Notes: generated from the letters alone by a model not told the origin. 64,000 nucleotides of DNA from Metallosphaera hakonensis JCM 8857 = DSM 7519 (GCF_003201675.2 NZ_CP029287.2:372001-436000); one strand, 5' to 3'; shown: positions 1 through 9,235, counted from the stretch's first letter. Translations and numbers: made by a program.

Positions 1-2
1 TA

Positions 3-851
3 GGGATAGCGGTGGTCTTCATTAGGGCTTTCATTTCCGAGATCTCGGCCCTCACGGGGTCAGTTTCCATTGTGACCCTTGTTCCCAGAGAGATGATGTC
101 CAGGGCAATCTTCATCAACAGGATGATTAAGGAACCCTCGACCCTTGTAACCACGTTGACCTGGCCCCTCATGTTCAACCTCCTGGGCCCGTATCTCCTC
201 CTGGTATCGGCCACCACTCTGGCCGTGGCGCTCCCCTTCGTCTACGGTCTCAAGGTTAGCGGTGGAAAGAAGAACGTGAGCCTCCTCACCGGTCTAAGGA
301 TCTTTGCCTCAAAGCAGGAGGTGAGAGGGGCCATCCTGGGGATCGTGGTGGACCAAATGGCCTTCGCCTTCCTGCTGTATTACACCCCGCTTATGGTGAC
401 GCTGGAGGGCGGATCGGAGATCTTCTACAGTTTGGCCAACGCTGCCTTCGCTCTGGGCGCGGTTCTGGGCTCCTACCTGGTTACAAAGATCAAGAGCTCA
501 GCGATAGCGGACATCATAAACTTGGCAGTGAAGGTCTCGCTATTTCCTCCACTCCTCTTCCACAACCCCTGGTCCCTCGTTTACTCCATGTTTGCCATAA
601 CCTTCGCTGACATGCACTTGGAAATAGTCTGGTTCAGGTCCTTGAGGACCGGGGCCACGGACGATTACCTGTCCAGCGTGATAGGGTTGGACGACACCCT
701 AACCAATCTGGGTAGAACCGGGGCTCTCGAGATCTTCCCTTTCCTTCTCTCTGACGGTCTATATACGGCCGTGGGCTTGGGCCTAATCTTGATAGGTGTT
801 GAGGGCATAATTCACCTGACCCATAAGTCCATGCTGGAGTTCGACTCTTGA
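3..851 (+). CDS. MFS-type transporter, C-terminal part (5' truncated by window)
   Basis: The frame is open from the first bases of the window, so the gene starts upstream; the GTG at 12 lies inside a hydrophobic helix and is not a credible start. About 280 residues remain, with roughly six to seven hydrophobic segments, including GPYLLLVSATTLAVALPFV and the glycine/alanine-rich NAAFALGAVLGSYLV, typical of the C-terminal half of a major-facilitator carrier. Charged loops such as KIKSS and RSLRTGATDD separate the helices. The protein is presumably in the cytoplasmic membrane; the substrate cannot be told. No downstream partner gene is seen. Confidence 0.75.
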   Translation, partial: GIAVVFIRAFISEISALTGSVSIVTLVPREMMSRAIFINRMIKEPSTLVTTLTWPLMFNLLGPYLLLVSATTLAVALPFVYGLKVSGGKKNVSLLTGLRIFASKQEVRGAILGIVVDQMAFAFLLYYTPLMVTLEGGSEIFYSLANAAFALGAVLGSYLVTKIKSSAIADIINLAVKVSLFPPLLFHNPWSLVYSMFAITFADMHLEIVWFRSLRTGATDDYLSSVIGLDDTLTNLGRTGALEIFPFLLSDGLYTAVGLGLILIGVEGIIHLTHKSMLEFDS

Positions 852-1360
852 TCATGGTCGATGAAGGAGCTCCGTGGTCTAACGGGAACTGGATTAGACC
901 GGACGTTTTGATGAATTTTTACAATAAGTCGAGTATCTTCCAGGGACAAGATTATGGCAATATCAATCATGATTGGAAATCCTTGTATTTCAGGATCATT
1001 GAAACCGTGATGACCAGGCTTGGGTCTTACTCCCTGCCTAGAAGATGGAAGAGAAGCCGTTGTTAGCAGTTTCGGATAATCATAAAGTTTGTGTTATTTC
1101 ATCATAAACTTCTGTCAATGCTTAGACCAAAGGGGATGTGTTAAAGAGGGAGATTTCGTGGGGCTTCCCTATATAGATTGTGTAGATAACGTCATTTTCA
1201 GGTGAAATATACAACTGTACCTGATAACCCCTGGCAAGTCCGACACCATTCGCAAGGAATGTGGACTTATGTAGCACATCGGACGTGACTAATTCCCATC
1301 TCCGAGTTCAGTATCTGAACCAAGATCTACCGTTAAAAACTCCCCTCATACATTTCATCA
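852..1360. other. Intergenic region with one R1 miniature element
   Basis: No convincing gene. It holds one copy of the R1 repeat (1162-1231), listed separately. An A/T-rich box (GTTAAAAAC, about 1331-1339) lies some 26 bp before the ATG at 1361, as expected for a leaderless archaeal promoter. Confidence 0.5.
1162..1231 (+). repeat. R1 miniature repeat, copy 1
   Basis: About 68-bp imperfect palindrome starting GGCTTCC and ending near GATAACCC, with the core AACGTCATTTTCAGGTGAAA. It is related to copies at 2284-2351, 21558-21624, 40180-40247 and 41003-41069. In the consensus the two ends are inverted repeats of about 22 bp (GGCTnCCnnGTAnAGnTGTG), so each copy could fold into a hairpin. It looks like a miniature inverted-repeat transposable element (MITE). 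Copies 1 and 2 face each other around the methyltransferase gene. Confidence 0.7.
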
Positions 1361-1960
1361 ATGATTCCAATATTTCAGACGCAGTTCAATGAAGATCTAT
1401 TTTACCTGGCCTATATCTTGGTCTTTACTCCCGACATCGCCGTTACTTACGGTATAGGATTGGTGAGAAGGAAGGCGGGAGTGAGGAGGAGGGAGTTCTC
1501 GACTTTTTTCCTCTTCATAGGGATGATATTTTTAGCCGTATTCTTCTCCTACTTCTTTGGCTATTACTCTTACTTCTCAGGAGTCGGGGAACTACCCTTA
1601 GGGTTCACATACGTGGGAATTTTCCTGATGATGGTGGGAGAGGCCTTCAGGATGTGGGGGATCATAACCCTTGGCAAGTTCTTTTCCCCAGTGGTCACGA
1701 TCTACTCTGACCAGAGAGTCGTGACCAAAGGACCCTATCGGCTTGTTAGACATCCTGCGTACGGTGGAGCCATCATCACGTTATTAGGAGTAGCCTTGTC
1801 CTTGAGGAGTGTCTTTTCACCGCTTATAATATTGGCCGTGATTGCATCGTATAACTATAGGGCAAACTTGGAGGAGAAGCTTTTGTTGGAGAGCGAGGGA
1901 GAGGAGTACGCTAACTACAGGAGAAAGGTGAGAAAGAAGTTCATTCCCTACCTGTTCTGA
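1361..1960 (+). CDS. Isoprenylcysteine carboxyl methyltransferase-like membrane enzyme
   Basis: The 199-residue protein has about five hydrophobic segments and ends with the family signature: GPYRLVRHPAYGG at residues 124-136, followed by E172, E181/E182 and Y183/Y186 near the C-terminus. This is the SAM- and substrate-binding half of ICMT/PEMT-type methyltransferases (PF04140/PF04191-like). The enzyme should act in the cytoplasmic membrane; whether it methylates a lipid, isoprenoid or protein is unknown in archaea. The ATG start is supported by an A/T box about 26 bp upstream. It stands alone, flanked by two inverted R1 repeats, so it may have moved as cargo or simply been bracketed by two insertions. 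Confidence 0.8.
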   Translation: MIPIFQTQFNEDLFYLAYILVFTPDIAVTYGIGLVRRKAGVRRREFSTFFLFIGMIFLAVFFSYFFGYYSYFSGVGELPLGFTYVGIFLMMVGEAFRMWGIITLGKFFSPVVTIYSDQRVVTKGPYRLVRHPAYGGAIITLLGVALSLRSVFSPLIILAVIASYNYRANLEEKLLLESEGEEYANYRRKVRKKFIPYLF

Positions 1961-2092
1961 ATTCCCTAAAAAGACAACAGGTTGTCTCTTCGCTCTTGGT
2001 GATCGCTCTTGATAGAGATGTCCAAATCGTCTTTACGTTATTTCCCTAATCTGGGAAACCTGTTTGATCACGTTTTCATAATCACGTAACGC

Positions 2093-2160
2093 TAGTGTAT
2101 CTGATAAATTCTTATCTAGCGACCAGAGGTGCTTAGGGTAAATATTTGCTGGAAATATTA
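2093..2160 (+). repeat. R2 68-bp miniature element, copy 1
   Basis: Exactly 68 bp, starting TAGTGTATC and ending GGAAATATTA. The length matches the copies at 41298-41365 and 43442-43509. The flanks carry a 2-bp GC duplication (AAC-GC before, GC-GATAGG after), as expected for transposition. More decayed relatives lie near 33225-33285 and 34855-34935. Confidence 0.75.
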
Positions 2161-2283
2161 GCGATAGGTTATGTTCTTTACGCAATTCCTGCTGGCAGTG
2201 AAGTTGCGTAAGATTCTGCGATCCGGTTCGCTTGATTTGTCGTGACAAGATGTGTTGACAGAAGTGAGACCTCCATTTTCTGG

Positions 2284-2351
2284 GGCTTATGGTGTACAGT
2301 TGTGTATTTAACTGGAAAATAACGTTATCTACACATCTATATAGGGAAGCC
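2284..2351 (-). repeat. R1 miniature repeat, copy 2 (inverted)
   Basis: Reverse-complement copy of R1; read on the minus strand it starts GGCTTCCCTATATAGATG. With copy 1 it forms an inverted pair about 1.1 kb apart around the methyltransferase gene. Confidence 0.7.
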
Positions 2352-2369
2352 TTTTCTCTAAATTAAGGC

Positions 2370-2680
2370 TTTGAACACAATCAAGCGCACTAGATCTCTT
2401 GACGAAATTAATCGGACTTGCTAATCTCCTGCCCATGATCCGTGGGAAGTCGTCTCAAGAACTCAAAATCGCGGAGTAAAACCCGTGGATACCTCAGGAC
2501 TTACCTGGGACACGAACTGATGACCCGTTCTCTTGACAAGGGTTAGTCATAAGCGACGTCATGATCTAGACGTTTAGCGAGGCTAACAAGGGCGTCTTAA
2601 CTTTCAAGAGATCAAAGACCAGCGCTTCGTCCTCAGGGATCTGCGGATCGTAGGAGACATGAGTGACCCCACCCTCAGTC
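2370..2680 (-). pseudogene. Decayed ORF, possibly ATP-grasp (LysX/RimK-like)
   Basis: On the minus strand from about 2680, a coding-like stretch (SYDPQIPEDEALVFDLLK, then TPLLASLNV) is followed after stops and frame changes by pieces reading GIHGFYSAILSS and GRRLASPINFVK. Order and spacing recall the N-terminal part of RimK/LysX ATP-grasp ligases, where a Y-D motif is followed by an FxxxYS segment and a V(I)NSP segment. No start codon or full domain remains. The identification is tentative; an alignment would be needed to decide. Confidence 0.25.
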
Positions 2681-2720
2681 TTTCATGAAACCATATTATT
2701 ATGTCATATAATCTTTACTT

Positions 2721-3443
2721 ATGGTTACCCACGGGAAATGCCTCTTTTGCGAAAAGAGGATCTCCTCTAATACAGCCTCGGCTCACTTCAAATCGTGCGA
2801 GAAAGTAAAGGAGGCCCTGAACGGAAATGTGGACGGCTTCATCCTGAAATGCAAGGATAGGTACTCCCCAGAATACTGGTTGTACATAGCCGTTCCCTCG
2901 TCCTTTACCTTGAAGGACTTGGACCAGTTCCTTAGGGCCATCTGGGTGGACTGCTGCGATCACTTAAGCGAATTCGAGATAGGTGACCAACGAGTCATTC
3001 CAGACGAAGATAAGGGTATTGAGATATTGACCGATCTTTTCGAGGAAGAGGGATTTGTCGCATCTAACGACAAACTCTCCAATGTCTTATACAAAGGATT
3101 GAGGTTCGGCTACGTATACGATTTCGGAAGCAGTACCGAGCTCGAGTTGAGCGTAGTCGACACGGTGAGGATGAAGGACAAGAACATATACGTCCTGGGA
3201 AGGAACGAGAAACCCAAGTATAAATGCGTTGAGTGCGGTAAGGAAGCAGAGAGTCTCTGCTATGACTGCTTAGCTGAGAGGGACATAAGCGAGTCAACCT
3301 ATTGCGAGGAGTGTCTCAAGAAACACGAACACGGAGATGAGAATGCTGGGATGATCCCCAACTCTCCGAGGATAGGAGTTTGCGGATACACGGGGAACGA
3401 GAAGATGGAGAAGATTAGGGTGTGGCCCCTCAGGTTGAAGTGA
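2721..3443 (+). CDS. pRiA4b ORF-3-like protein with zinc fingers
   Basis: 240 residues. The N-terminal CLFCEKRISS...HFKSC looks like a CCHC zinc finger (residues about 6-25). The middle, YWLYIAVPSSFTLKDLDQFL followed by IWVDCCDHLSEFEIG, is the signature of the plasmid pRiA4b ORF-3-like family (PF07929). The C-terminal third has cysteine pairs (KCVECGKEAESLCYDCL, YCEECLKKHEHGDE) forming two further zinc ribbons. The family's function is unknown; it is common near mobile elements. The ATG start has an A/T box about 25 bp upstream. It has no operon partners. Confidence 0.75.
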   Translation: MVTHGKCLFCEKRISSNTASAHFKSCEKVKEALNGNVDGFILKCKDRYSPEYWLYIAVPSSFTLKDLDQFLRAIWVDCCDHLSEFEIGDQRVIPDEDKGIEILTDLFEEEGFVASNDKLSNVLYKGLRFGYVYDFGSSTELELSVVDTVRMKDKNIYVLGRNEKPKYKCVECGKEAESLCYDCLAERDISESTYCEECLKKHEHGDENAGMIPNSPRIGVCGYTGNEKMEKIRVWPLRLK

Positions 3444-4057
3444 TCTCTTTGTCGGGCTTACCATGATTGAGGGAGTGTCCTTATACAATTTTCTTTTGTC
3501 ATAAAAAAGGAACAGTAAATTAACGCAAGAATCACTTCCTTGACCTCGTCAGGTGAAACGGATGAATTCAGTTAGGAGTTTACCCGTGGGAATTGGAAGC
3601 CTTGGAATGGACGTAGATAACGTCTCTTGTCCTTCTTAAGTTCAGAGGTCTAAATCTCAGACCATTTCAGTGAGGGAACTCCCTTAAGTCTGGCCTTCCC
3701 TAAAGAGGCATAGTATAGAAGTGAGTCTGGGGCAAATTAGTTCGAGCGGTCCGAATAAAATATATAGTTTCGAGATTTTTAGTCTAATTCTTTGGACCTC
3801 AGGAGGTCGTGAATCACGAACCTCGCCAGCACCGTTAGGTGGATCCCATCCTCACGAACCTTGTTTATGATCTGGTCCTCCTCTCTATGGAGGAGATCAG
3901 GGATTCCTTCTCGCGCTTAAAGTACTCGTGGAGATAGTCAAGGGGTTTCTCATGAACCTCAATGTCGTCTCCCTCCACCTCTTCCCTCCCTTGATTGCGT
4001 TGGATTCGGGTATTAGATAGACCGTGGATTATGGGAAGTTGTCGGGGTGGACTTGCC
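3444..4057. other. Gene-poor stretch with a transposase remnant
   Basis: No intact gene. The only recognisable content is a transposase fragment on the minus strand (3780-4020), listed separately, and A/T-rich sequence at 3750-3790. Confidence 0.45.
3780..4020 (-). pseudogene. Transposase fragment, paralogue of the 41080-41400 fragment
   Basis: Read on the minus strand it contains AIKGGKRWRE, RFMRNPLDYLHEYFKREK and SLISSIERRTRS, then a stop. It is closely related over about 200 bp to the plus-strand fragment at 41080-41400 (IKGGKKWRDM, RFMRNPLDYLHEYFKLEN). Both lack the rest of the gene. This copy is the 'empty site' that shows the R2 element at 41298-41365 is an insertion. Confidence 0.6.
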
Positions 4058-4282
4058 TTAGTACTTGTCGGCCCTCAGGGAGTCGATCTGAACTCTAAGG
4101 TCCTCCAAGACCTTAAGAATCTCATCGGCTTCCCTCTCACTTATGAGTAAATAGCCGTAAGCCACGATGAGGTTATTGTTTGAGTCGAAGATAAAGAAGG
4201 AGTACGCTAGTAATTCCACAAAATTCTTAACCGTTTGGATAGCGTAAAATATGAAATGATAAGACAAAATGATACTGCCCAT
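4058..4282 (-). CDS. Small hypothetical membrane-associated protein
   Basis: About 74 residues from the ATG at 4282 (a TTG at 4291 adds three). The N-terminal half is hydrophobic (GSIILSYHFIFYAIQTVKNF, then VELLAYSFFIFDSNNN). The C-terminal half, SEREADEILKVLEDLRVQID, is an amphipathic helix. No family recognised. It lies among decayed sequences and could be a fragment, but the frame and helix pattern look protein-like. Confidence 0.4.
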   Translation of the reverse strand: MGSIILSYHFIFYAIQTVKNFVELLAYSFFIFDSNNNLIVAYGYLLISEREADEILKVLEDLRVQIDSLRADKY

Positions 4283-4432
4283 AATATACAAACTGCTTTT
4301 ACTCGATCCTGTTACTTAATCTAAAAAATTTTTGATACTAGTCCTAAAATAAGCCGATTTTCTCTATTGCTATCCGATGTTTTCCCCATCGTAGAAATTG
4401 CATCATTTATAGTAAAGTTTGATTAAACACAA

Positions 4433-5536
4433 TTGGATGATGATATTGAAAACGTCCATAGGGTGGAGGCTCTCCTGATCAATTATATAATGTATAAAAG
4501 CGCTGTCGTTACATTAGAATTAATGAGAAAATTATTACCTCTCGCGATCCTGTTTATAATACTGGCCTCCATTTCCTACGCTTTTCTATACCTCCATCTA
4601 AGATCCTCATTCCCCAGTTCCTCAACCTTTCCTCACGAGTCCCATGACAACGCTAACAGTTCTGAATCCCTTGCATCCAACTCCCAGGTCCTTTACCTCT
4701 CTCCCTCAAACTCTTCGGCCTCCTTTACTATCTTAGGACGTTATCAGAGCGACAGCGCCTACTCCATGTCTGAGGTTTACACCCCCGATGGTTCCCTCCT
4801 GATCTCCCCGTTTATCTGGAACATGAAGTACGCAGAGGGATACTTGAACATGACCTATCATGGATCGACCCTGAACGTGGACATTAACTTGACCCACTTC
4901 AAACCTATCACGCCCACAATTTCAGTTGACGGTTACCCCGGAGTCATGTACGGACAGGAATGCTGGTTCCCCTTCGCAGGTAAATCGGTCTCCCCTATCC
5001 TGAAACTGCCCACTCCCGTGGAGGGACTACCACAGACCGAATCCTACCTGACCTATCGCCTGTGGGTGAAGAACGGCTCAATTCACGATTTCTCATATGA
5101 TATATGGTTGACCCAGAACCCCAACGTCACCTACTTGGAATATCCAGACGTGGAGATCATGATATGGTTGTACCACCAGGCCAACATCACGTCTAAGTAC
5201 TACGTCTACGAGGGCGAGATCACAGAGAGGGCCATAGTGAACGGAACCGAGATGAACCTAACCTTCTCAGTTTACGTGCTCTCGCACACAGGGTCTAGTA
5301 ACGGATGGATAGGAGTATATTACTTAAGCCATCAACAACTCGAGGGTGAAGTGGGAGTACCTTTAACCGACATGATTCAGGCTAGCTTCCATTTCATCGA
5401 TAGGGTTTTCCCTAACTTGAACGAGAGTTCCTTCTACCTCGACGCAATTCAAGCGGGGATGGAGTTCAGCAATGATATCACAGGCACGGCAGTCATGGGT
5501 TACTCCCTATATAATTGGACCATTCAGATTGGCTGA
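4433..5536 (+). CDS. Secreted or membrane-anchored glycoprotein-like protein
   Basis: An uncleaved-anchor-like hydrophobic segment (KLLPLAILFIILASISYAFL, residues about 33-52) is followed by a Ser/Thr/Asn-rich stretch and a large beta-rich extracellular domain with many N-x-S/T sequons (NSS, NMT, NLT, NGS, NVT, NIT, NGT, NES, NWT). This is typical of Sulfolobales cell-surface proteins. No catalytic motif recognised. Start: an A/T box at about 4406-4412 fits a leaderless TTG at 4433. The in-frame ATGs at 4490 and 4523 would place the hydrophobic helix nearer the N-terminus and remain possible. It is a single gene with no operon. Confidence 0.65.
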   Translation: MDDDIENVHRVEALLINYIMYKSAVVTLELMRKLLPLAILFIILASISYAFLYLHLRSSFPSSSTFPHESHDNANSSESLASNSQVLYLSPSNSSASFTILGRYQSDSAYSMSEVYTPDGSLLISPFIWNMKYAEGYLNMTYHGSTLNVDINLTHFKPITPTISVDGYPGVMYGQECWFPFAGKSVSPILKLPTPVEGLPQTESYLTYRLWVKNGSIHDFSYDIWLTQNPNVTYLEYPDVEIMIWLYHQANITSKYYVYEGEITERAIVNGTEMNLTFSVYVLSHTGSSNGWIGVYYLSHQQLEGEVGVPLTDMIQASFHFIDRVFPNLNESSFYLDAIQAGMEFSNDITGTAVMGYSLYNWTIQIG

Positions 5537-5769
5537 GTCAGTGAAATTTTGAAGTTAAGTTGTGTATATTTTCTGAGCTTACATTGAGGATCTCCCTAAG
5601 GCAAACAAATTCGTGATAAGTTAGACACTCTTTAGCTATACCATCTTCCTCATTTCTATAGGCTCGAGACTTAAGATTCGGACTCTTCATGAATTAGAAA
5701 TCCCTAAATGTTCTGCGGACTCCTAGCGGGACGATTCAGGAGATAATTGTAGTTGTGATGATAACAGGA

Positions 5770-5960
5770 ATAGATCTAGTGAACTCACCCCGCCCTTACG
5801 GACTGGGCTTCCTGCTTCCTAGCTCCACCTTGCCAGTACCGAAGTACCGGTAGAGGGCGGAACTCCACAGGCCCTAAGGGTCGCACCGACCCCGATCTAC
5901 GTAAGATGTTCAGGGAGGCGTTGTAATCACGGTCTGTGATCCATCCGCATCGTGGACAGG
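5770..5960 (-). ncRNA. Probable omega RNA / right end of TnpB element 1
   Basis: In IS200/IS605 elements the guide (omega) RNA overlaps the 3' end of tnpB and runs to the element end. Here the last codons and downstream bases are GC-rich and palindromic: CACCCCGCCC, a TTAC loop, then GGACTGGG at about 5786-5807, plus a CCAGTACCGAAGTACCGG hairpin upstream. The RNA's exact ends cannot be read from sequence alone. Confidence 0.4.
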
Positions 5961-7062
5961 AGAACACTCGATCGAGGAGGGTTAGGTCTTCCTTCACGTA
6001 ACCGCATTTGGCGCAGGTTTTAGACGTGTACGCCGGATCCACAAGGGCAATGGATTTACCGTGCTTCTCCATCTGATACTTCAAGATCATCTTGAGCTCG
6101 TGGAAGGCGACGTCGTGGAGCCTCATCCTCATCCTTCGGAGGGAGTTGCCCACGAGCTTCTTGACTTGTATGTCCTCCATAACGAGGACGTCGTAGTTCC
6201 TTGCAAAGTGTTTACCCAGCCTCATGTAGAGGTCTTTTCTCAGGTTCTTGAGGTGCTCGTAGGCCTTGGCTAACTTGACCTTCGCCTTGAACCAGTTCTT
6301 GGAGAGGAACTGCTTCCTGGACAGGATTCGGTGTAGGTGCTTCACCTTCCACAAGGCCTTCTCGTAAGGCTTCAGGTTGGGGAAGTACTCCCCATGGGAC
6401 GTCATGATGAGGGTCTTGACACCAACATCAAGTGCAGTTACCTTGTTGACCTGAGGTAGCTTGGGGAACTCGTAATCGACCACGAAGGAGATGTAGATCC
6501 TCCCCGAAGGCAACAACTTCACGATCACTCTCTTTACCTTATCCAGGGGAAAGTCCCTATGCACCAGAACCTTGAACACCCCAAGGTGGGAGAGGCTCAG
6601 CTTCATCAACTTCTTGGGGTGGCCCTCCCTCGCCTCCCTGCTATTCTTCCTGATTATCTTCGCGCTCAGCACCTTCCATCCGCTCTGCGGGTACACAAAC
6701 GAGTACCACCTGTGGGGCTTCCTCTCCTTGGGGAACCTGGATAGTCCCTTGAAGAACCTCTCCCTAGCCTCGTAGAAGCGATCTGCAACGTTCTGCGCCA
6801 CCTGAGAGTGCATTTGTTTATACTCCCCGTCCTGCTTCCTCAGGTCTAGGGCTAGTTGTCTCAACTGGGTTTGATTCAGACCTTTTCCATCTCTTGCATA
6901 GAAATAGGAGTCTGCCCAACGCAGGGTGTTGTACAGCTCACACGCCATCCTTAACTGGGCCTTTAACGCCCTCAACGTTTGCGAATTTGTGTAGGCTCGA
7001 AACCTGAATCCTACGTCAGGCATTAGGAGAATTTTGAAGAGCCGATATTTAACCTTATACAA
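5785..7062 (-). CDS. tnpB: TnpB, RNA-guided nuclease of an IS200/IS605-type element
   Basis: 425 residues. The probable true start is the Met at residue 14 ([11 protein letters not shown]), since the first 13 residues do not resemble the family. The RuvC-like catalytic triad looks intact: D212 in LDVGVKTL, E296 in [11 protein letters not shown]379 in [13 protein letters not shown] four-cysteine zinc ribbon is present (C350, C353, C369, C372). The family cuts DNA matching a guide RNA made from the element's right end and helps keep the element in place after excision. No tnpA neighbour is present, so this is a TnpB-only element. A strong hairpin just upstream (7060-7115) marks its left end. 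Confidence 0.93.
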   Translation of the reverse strand: MYKVKYRLFKILLMPDVGFRFRAYTNSQTLRALKAQLRMACELYNTLRWADSYFYARDGKGLNQTQLRQLALDLRKQDGEYKQMHSQVAQNVADRFYEARERFFKGLSRFPKERKPHRWYSFVYPQSGWKVLSAKIIRKNSREAREGHPKKLMKLSLSHLGVFKVLVHRDFPLDKVKRVIVKLLPSGRIYISFVVDYEFPKLPQVNKVTALDVGVKTLIMTSHGEYFPNLKPYEKALWKVKHLHRILSRKQFLSKNWFKAKVKLAKAYEHLKNLRKDLYMRLGKHFARNYDVLVMEDIQVKKLVGNSLRRMRMRLHDVAFHELKMILKYQMEKHGKSIALVDPAYTSKTCAKCGYVKEDLTLLDRVFSCPRCGWITDRDYNASLNILRRSGSVRPLGPVEFRPLPVLRYWQGGARKQEAQSVRAG

Positions 7063-7115
7063 AGGGGGCTATCCATCCCCTCCCTGACGGAAGGGGTCTT
7101 TCGCCCCCTTTGAAC
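7060..7115. repeat. Terminal hairpin of TnpB element 1 (left end)
   Basis: Nested inverted repeats: AAAGGGGGC pairs with GCCCCCTTTG, and inside it CCCCTCCC/GGAAGGGGT. Subterminal imperfect hairpins like this are recognised by HUH transposases at IS200/IS605 ends. Confidence 0.6.
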
Positions 7116-7599
7116 CCCCATTAAGATAAATGAAGCTTTTAGAACATGGTTCTCTAATAAGTTAATTTGAGGGTACCCAATTAAATTAACTCTAGCTCTT
7201 TAAAGAAACTGAATTCAGAAAGAATCCATGAATAGCCCGTTCGTGCCAGATCTAGAGATGACATGGGGCAAACGTCTTATGGAGTTTACTTGTGAGAAGG
7301 GACATGACGTAAAGGTCAATTCAATCTCTAACCCTCAAGATTTGAAACTCTTAAGCTAAGCTGTGTTCCTTGAGGAGAATCCCTTCAATGAGGTCCTTTT
7401 TACAGGGTCGTAGTGTATTAGAGATTATAATATCACGTACATTTCTAATAAAATCTGTAAAGGGATACACTTCTCTTTATTCGATATACCCATTTCGTAA
7501 AATTAGAATGGGTAACGTACTCTTCCAAATTATTCGAGTTTGTTAGTTCTTGATTGCATCATGAAAGAGACAACTGACTGACCTCCTCACCGCCCTAAA
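7116..7599. other. Non-coding A/T-rich stretch
   Basis: No gene seen. It contains an A/T-rich motif also found near 49820-49850 and 51740-51780 (CTTTAAA...AACTGAATTCA...AAAAGAA). The far end (7575-7599) is the half-hairpin of the second TnpB element, interrupted by the IS that follows. Confidence 0.4.
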
Positions 7600-8826
7600 C
7601 GGTAGACCCAAAATCATTTTACGAAAAATAATTCTGGTTGGGTAGTATCAGATTCGTAAAAAGTAATAGAATTTATTGCTTTGTCAAGAGCGCAACAAAT
7701 TGAAGAAAGGTTTAAGGCGAGGAACCCGGTATTATCACGTGGTGAACCTAAGGTGGTAACACCGGGTCTTCCTCACCAAAATAATCTACAACAAATAGGA
7801 TATAAATTACTTTCCATGTTAACCTTCAAGGGGAGAAGGGCGGAGGAGGTAGCGAGAGTCCTGGTCTCCGCGTGCTTATGGAAGGACTCCGTGGAGGGCA
7901 GGTCCAACGGGTACAACGTGTCACCTCAGACCGTGAGGAACTACGTGGAGGAGCAGGGAAACGAGGTTGTGGAGAAGCTCCTGGAGTCCATGAGGAGGAT
8001 TTCCATGGAGATGCTCAAGGGAGTGAAGGAGGTCGACGTTTCCATAGATTGGACCACGAAGACGTGGTACGGTAAGCCGGTGAACGGGTTGGGTAGTTCG
8101 GCCAAGGGGAGCTCGTGGAACTACGCCACCGCGACCACGAAGTATCAGGGAATGGTGCTCCTCCTGGCCTTCGTTCCCCAAGTTAACGGGATGACCAAGG
8201 ACGAGATCGTGAAGTTCCTCGTGGAGCAAATTGCGGGAATGGGCTTCAAGGTGAGGCTCGTAACCCTGGACGCGGGCTTCTACACCGTGGAAGTCCTCAG
8301 GTTCATATCGCAGTTCAAGTACGTGATAGGAGTCCCCGTGGGGGACGTGAAGATATACGAGGAGTTCGACGGGGAGTACGCGACCAATAGCAAGAGACGT
8401 AAGAAGGAAGAGCAGGTCAACTTCAGACTTCTGGTGTATGGTAAGGAAATCGTTAAGAAGAAGAGGAAGACCGTGGTGTACTTCGCGAGGGCGACCAACC
8501 TCAACCTAACCAAGAGGGAAGTGCTGAAGCTGTACAACAAGGTTAGGGGTCCCATTGAGACGTCTTACAGGAACATCAAGGCCTTCCTTCCCTTCACGAG
8601 CTCCACCAAGTTCGTCTTCCGCGAGTTGATCTTCGTGCTGGCCATGGTCTTCTACTCGCTTTACACCGTGTTCAAGGACGTCATGAGAAGGGAGGAGTTC
8701 AGGTTGCTGCTCATCCTCTGCTTTCTAGACGATCTATCGGATCTCAAGGATTTTATATTTACTCTTGAGAAAACACTTAATAACAAGATAGATTTATTTT
8801 TACGGAGGTGATTTTGGGGTCTACCG
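7600..8826 (+). mobile_element. 1227-bp IS (ISH3/ISC1225-like), copy 1
   Basis: The terminal inverted repeats are CGGTAGACCCAAAATCA at the left and the same with one extra C at the right. A TAAA duplication flanks it (7596-7599 and 8827-8830). Copy 2 at 16640-17866 has the same length and is nearly identical. The target is a perfect CGCCC/GGGCG hairpin whose loop is the TAAA. The length resembles the Sulfolobus ISC1225 group and the 4-bp duplication fits ISH3; the family name is inferred. Confidence 0.9.
7681..8811 (+). CDS. DDE transposase of the 1227-bp IS, copy 1
   Basis: 376 residues from TTG 7681. Candidate DDE residues are D in VDVSIDWTTK, D in VRLVTLDAGFY, and E in VRGPIETSYRNIK. That arrangement and the Y-(2)-R-like YRNIK region fit IS4-superfamily transposases (ISH3 branch). 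Copy 2 has TGA at the second codon of this frame and otherwise encodes the same protein, so the real start may be the GTG at 7753 (VVTPGLPHQNN), which both copies share. It looks intact and recently active. Confidence 0.9.
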   Translation: MSRAQQIEERFKARNPVLSRGEPKVVTPGLPHQNNLQQIGYKLLSMLTFKGRRAEEVARVLVSACLWKDSVEGRSNGYNVSPQTVRNYVEEQGNEVVEKLLESMRRISMEMLKGVKEVDVSIDWTTKTWYGKPVNGLGSSAKGSSWNYATATTKYQGMVLLLAFVPQVNGMTKDEIVKFLVEQIAGMGFKVRLVTLDAGFYTVEVLRFISQFKYVIGVPVGDVKIYEEFDGEYATNSKRRKKEEQVNFRLLVYGKEIVKKKRKTVVYFARATNLNLTKREVLKLYNKVRGPIETSYRNIKAFLPFTSSTKFVFRELIFVLAMVFYSLYTVFKDVMRREEFRLLLILCFLDDLSDLKDFIFTLEKTLNNKIDLFLRR

Positions 8827-8830
8827 TAAA

Positions 8831-9170
8831 CGGTAGACCCAAAATCATTTAACTAAATATAATAATAGTAGATTAATAATTCTGAATGATCCTATCTATG
8901 ATTAAATACGAAGGAAAAGGTTGATTTTATCTAAGATTTTCATGAGTTGAATGTATTCTTTTCCTTTTTTCATAAAATTTATAAGAAAAAATGAGAATAA
9001 TCTCTAGAATCATAATTCAGTCTCTTGAGCAATGTACACACTTCTGATCGTGTGATGAAGATTTTACTTTAAGTTTTTACTGACTATAATGAGATTATAT
9101 ACTTTAATTATAAAGATGATATAACATCTGAATATAAATTATTTCTGAAAATAGATTTTGGGGTCTACCG
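8831..9170. mobile_element. 340-bp non-autonomous element with the 1227-bp IS ends
   Basis: Begins CGGTAGACCCAAAATCATTT directly after the TAAA that follows IS copy 1, and ends GATTTTGGGGTCTACCG followed by another TAAA (9171-9174). The interior is A/T-rich, has no ORF and does not resemble the IS interior. It is therefore a MITE mobilised by the same transposase. The order TAAA-IS-TAAA-MITE-TAAA shows two successive insertions into one target loop. Confidence 0.85.
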
Positions 9171-9174
9171 TAAA

Positions 9175-9235
9175 GGGCGATGGTTCCCGAGGTCTCAAGG
9201 GTTACTCCCCTTTACGGGAGCTATTCGGTTATGGT
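9175..9235 (-). other. 3' end / probable omega RNA region of TnpB element 2
   Basis: GC-rich palindromic sequence just after the tnpB-like stop codon, ending in the half-hairpin GGGCG whose partner CGCCC lies at 7591-7595, on the far side of the IS and MITE. By analogy with element 1 it should contain the 3' part of a guide RNA, now separated from its natural end by 1.57 kb. Confidence 0.4.

Larger units (their letters stand above)
1961..2720. other. Gene-poor stretch with R2 and R1 repeats and a decayed ORF
   Basis: No intact gene. It holds one R2 element (2093-2160) and one R1 element (2284-2351). From about 2680 down to 2370 the minus strand reads as broken coding sequence, beginning VTHVSYDPQIPEDEALVFDL and interrupted by several stops. 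This may be the remains of an ATP-grasp (LysX/RimK-like) gene, but that is a guess. The promoter of the next gene is probably the A/T box near 2692-2702. Confidence 0.4.

Noticed and set aside
848-1066. 72-codon ORF after the MFS gene
   Set aside because: No family, no promoter, and composition unlike neighbouring proteins.
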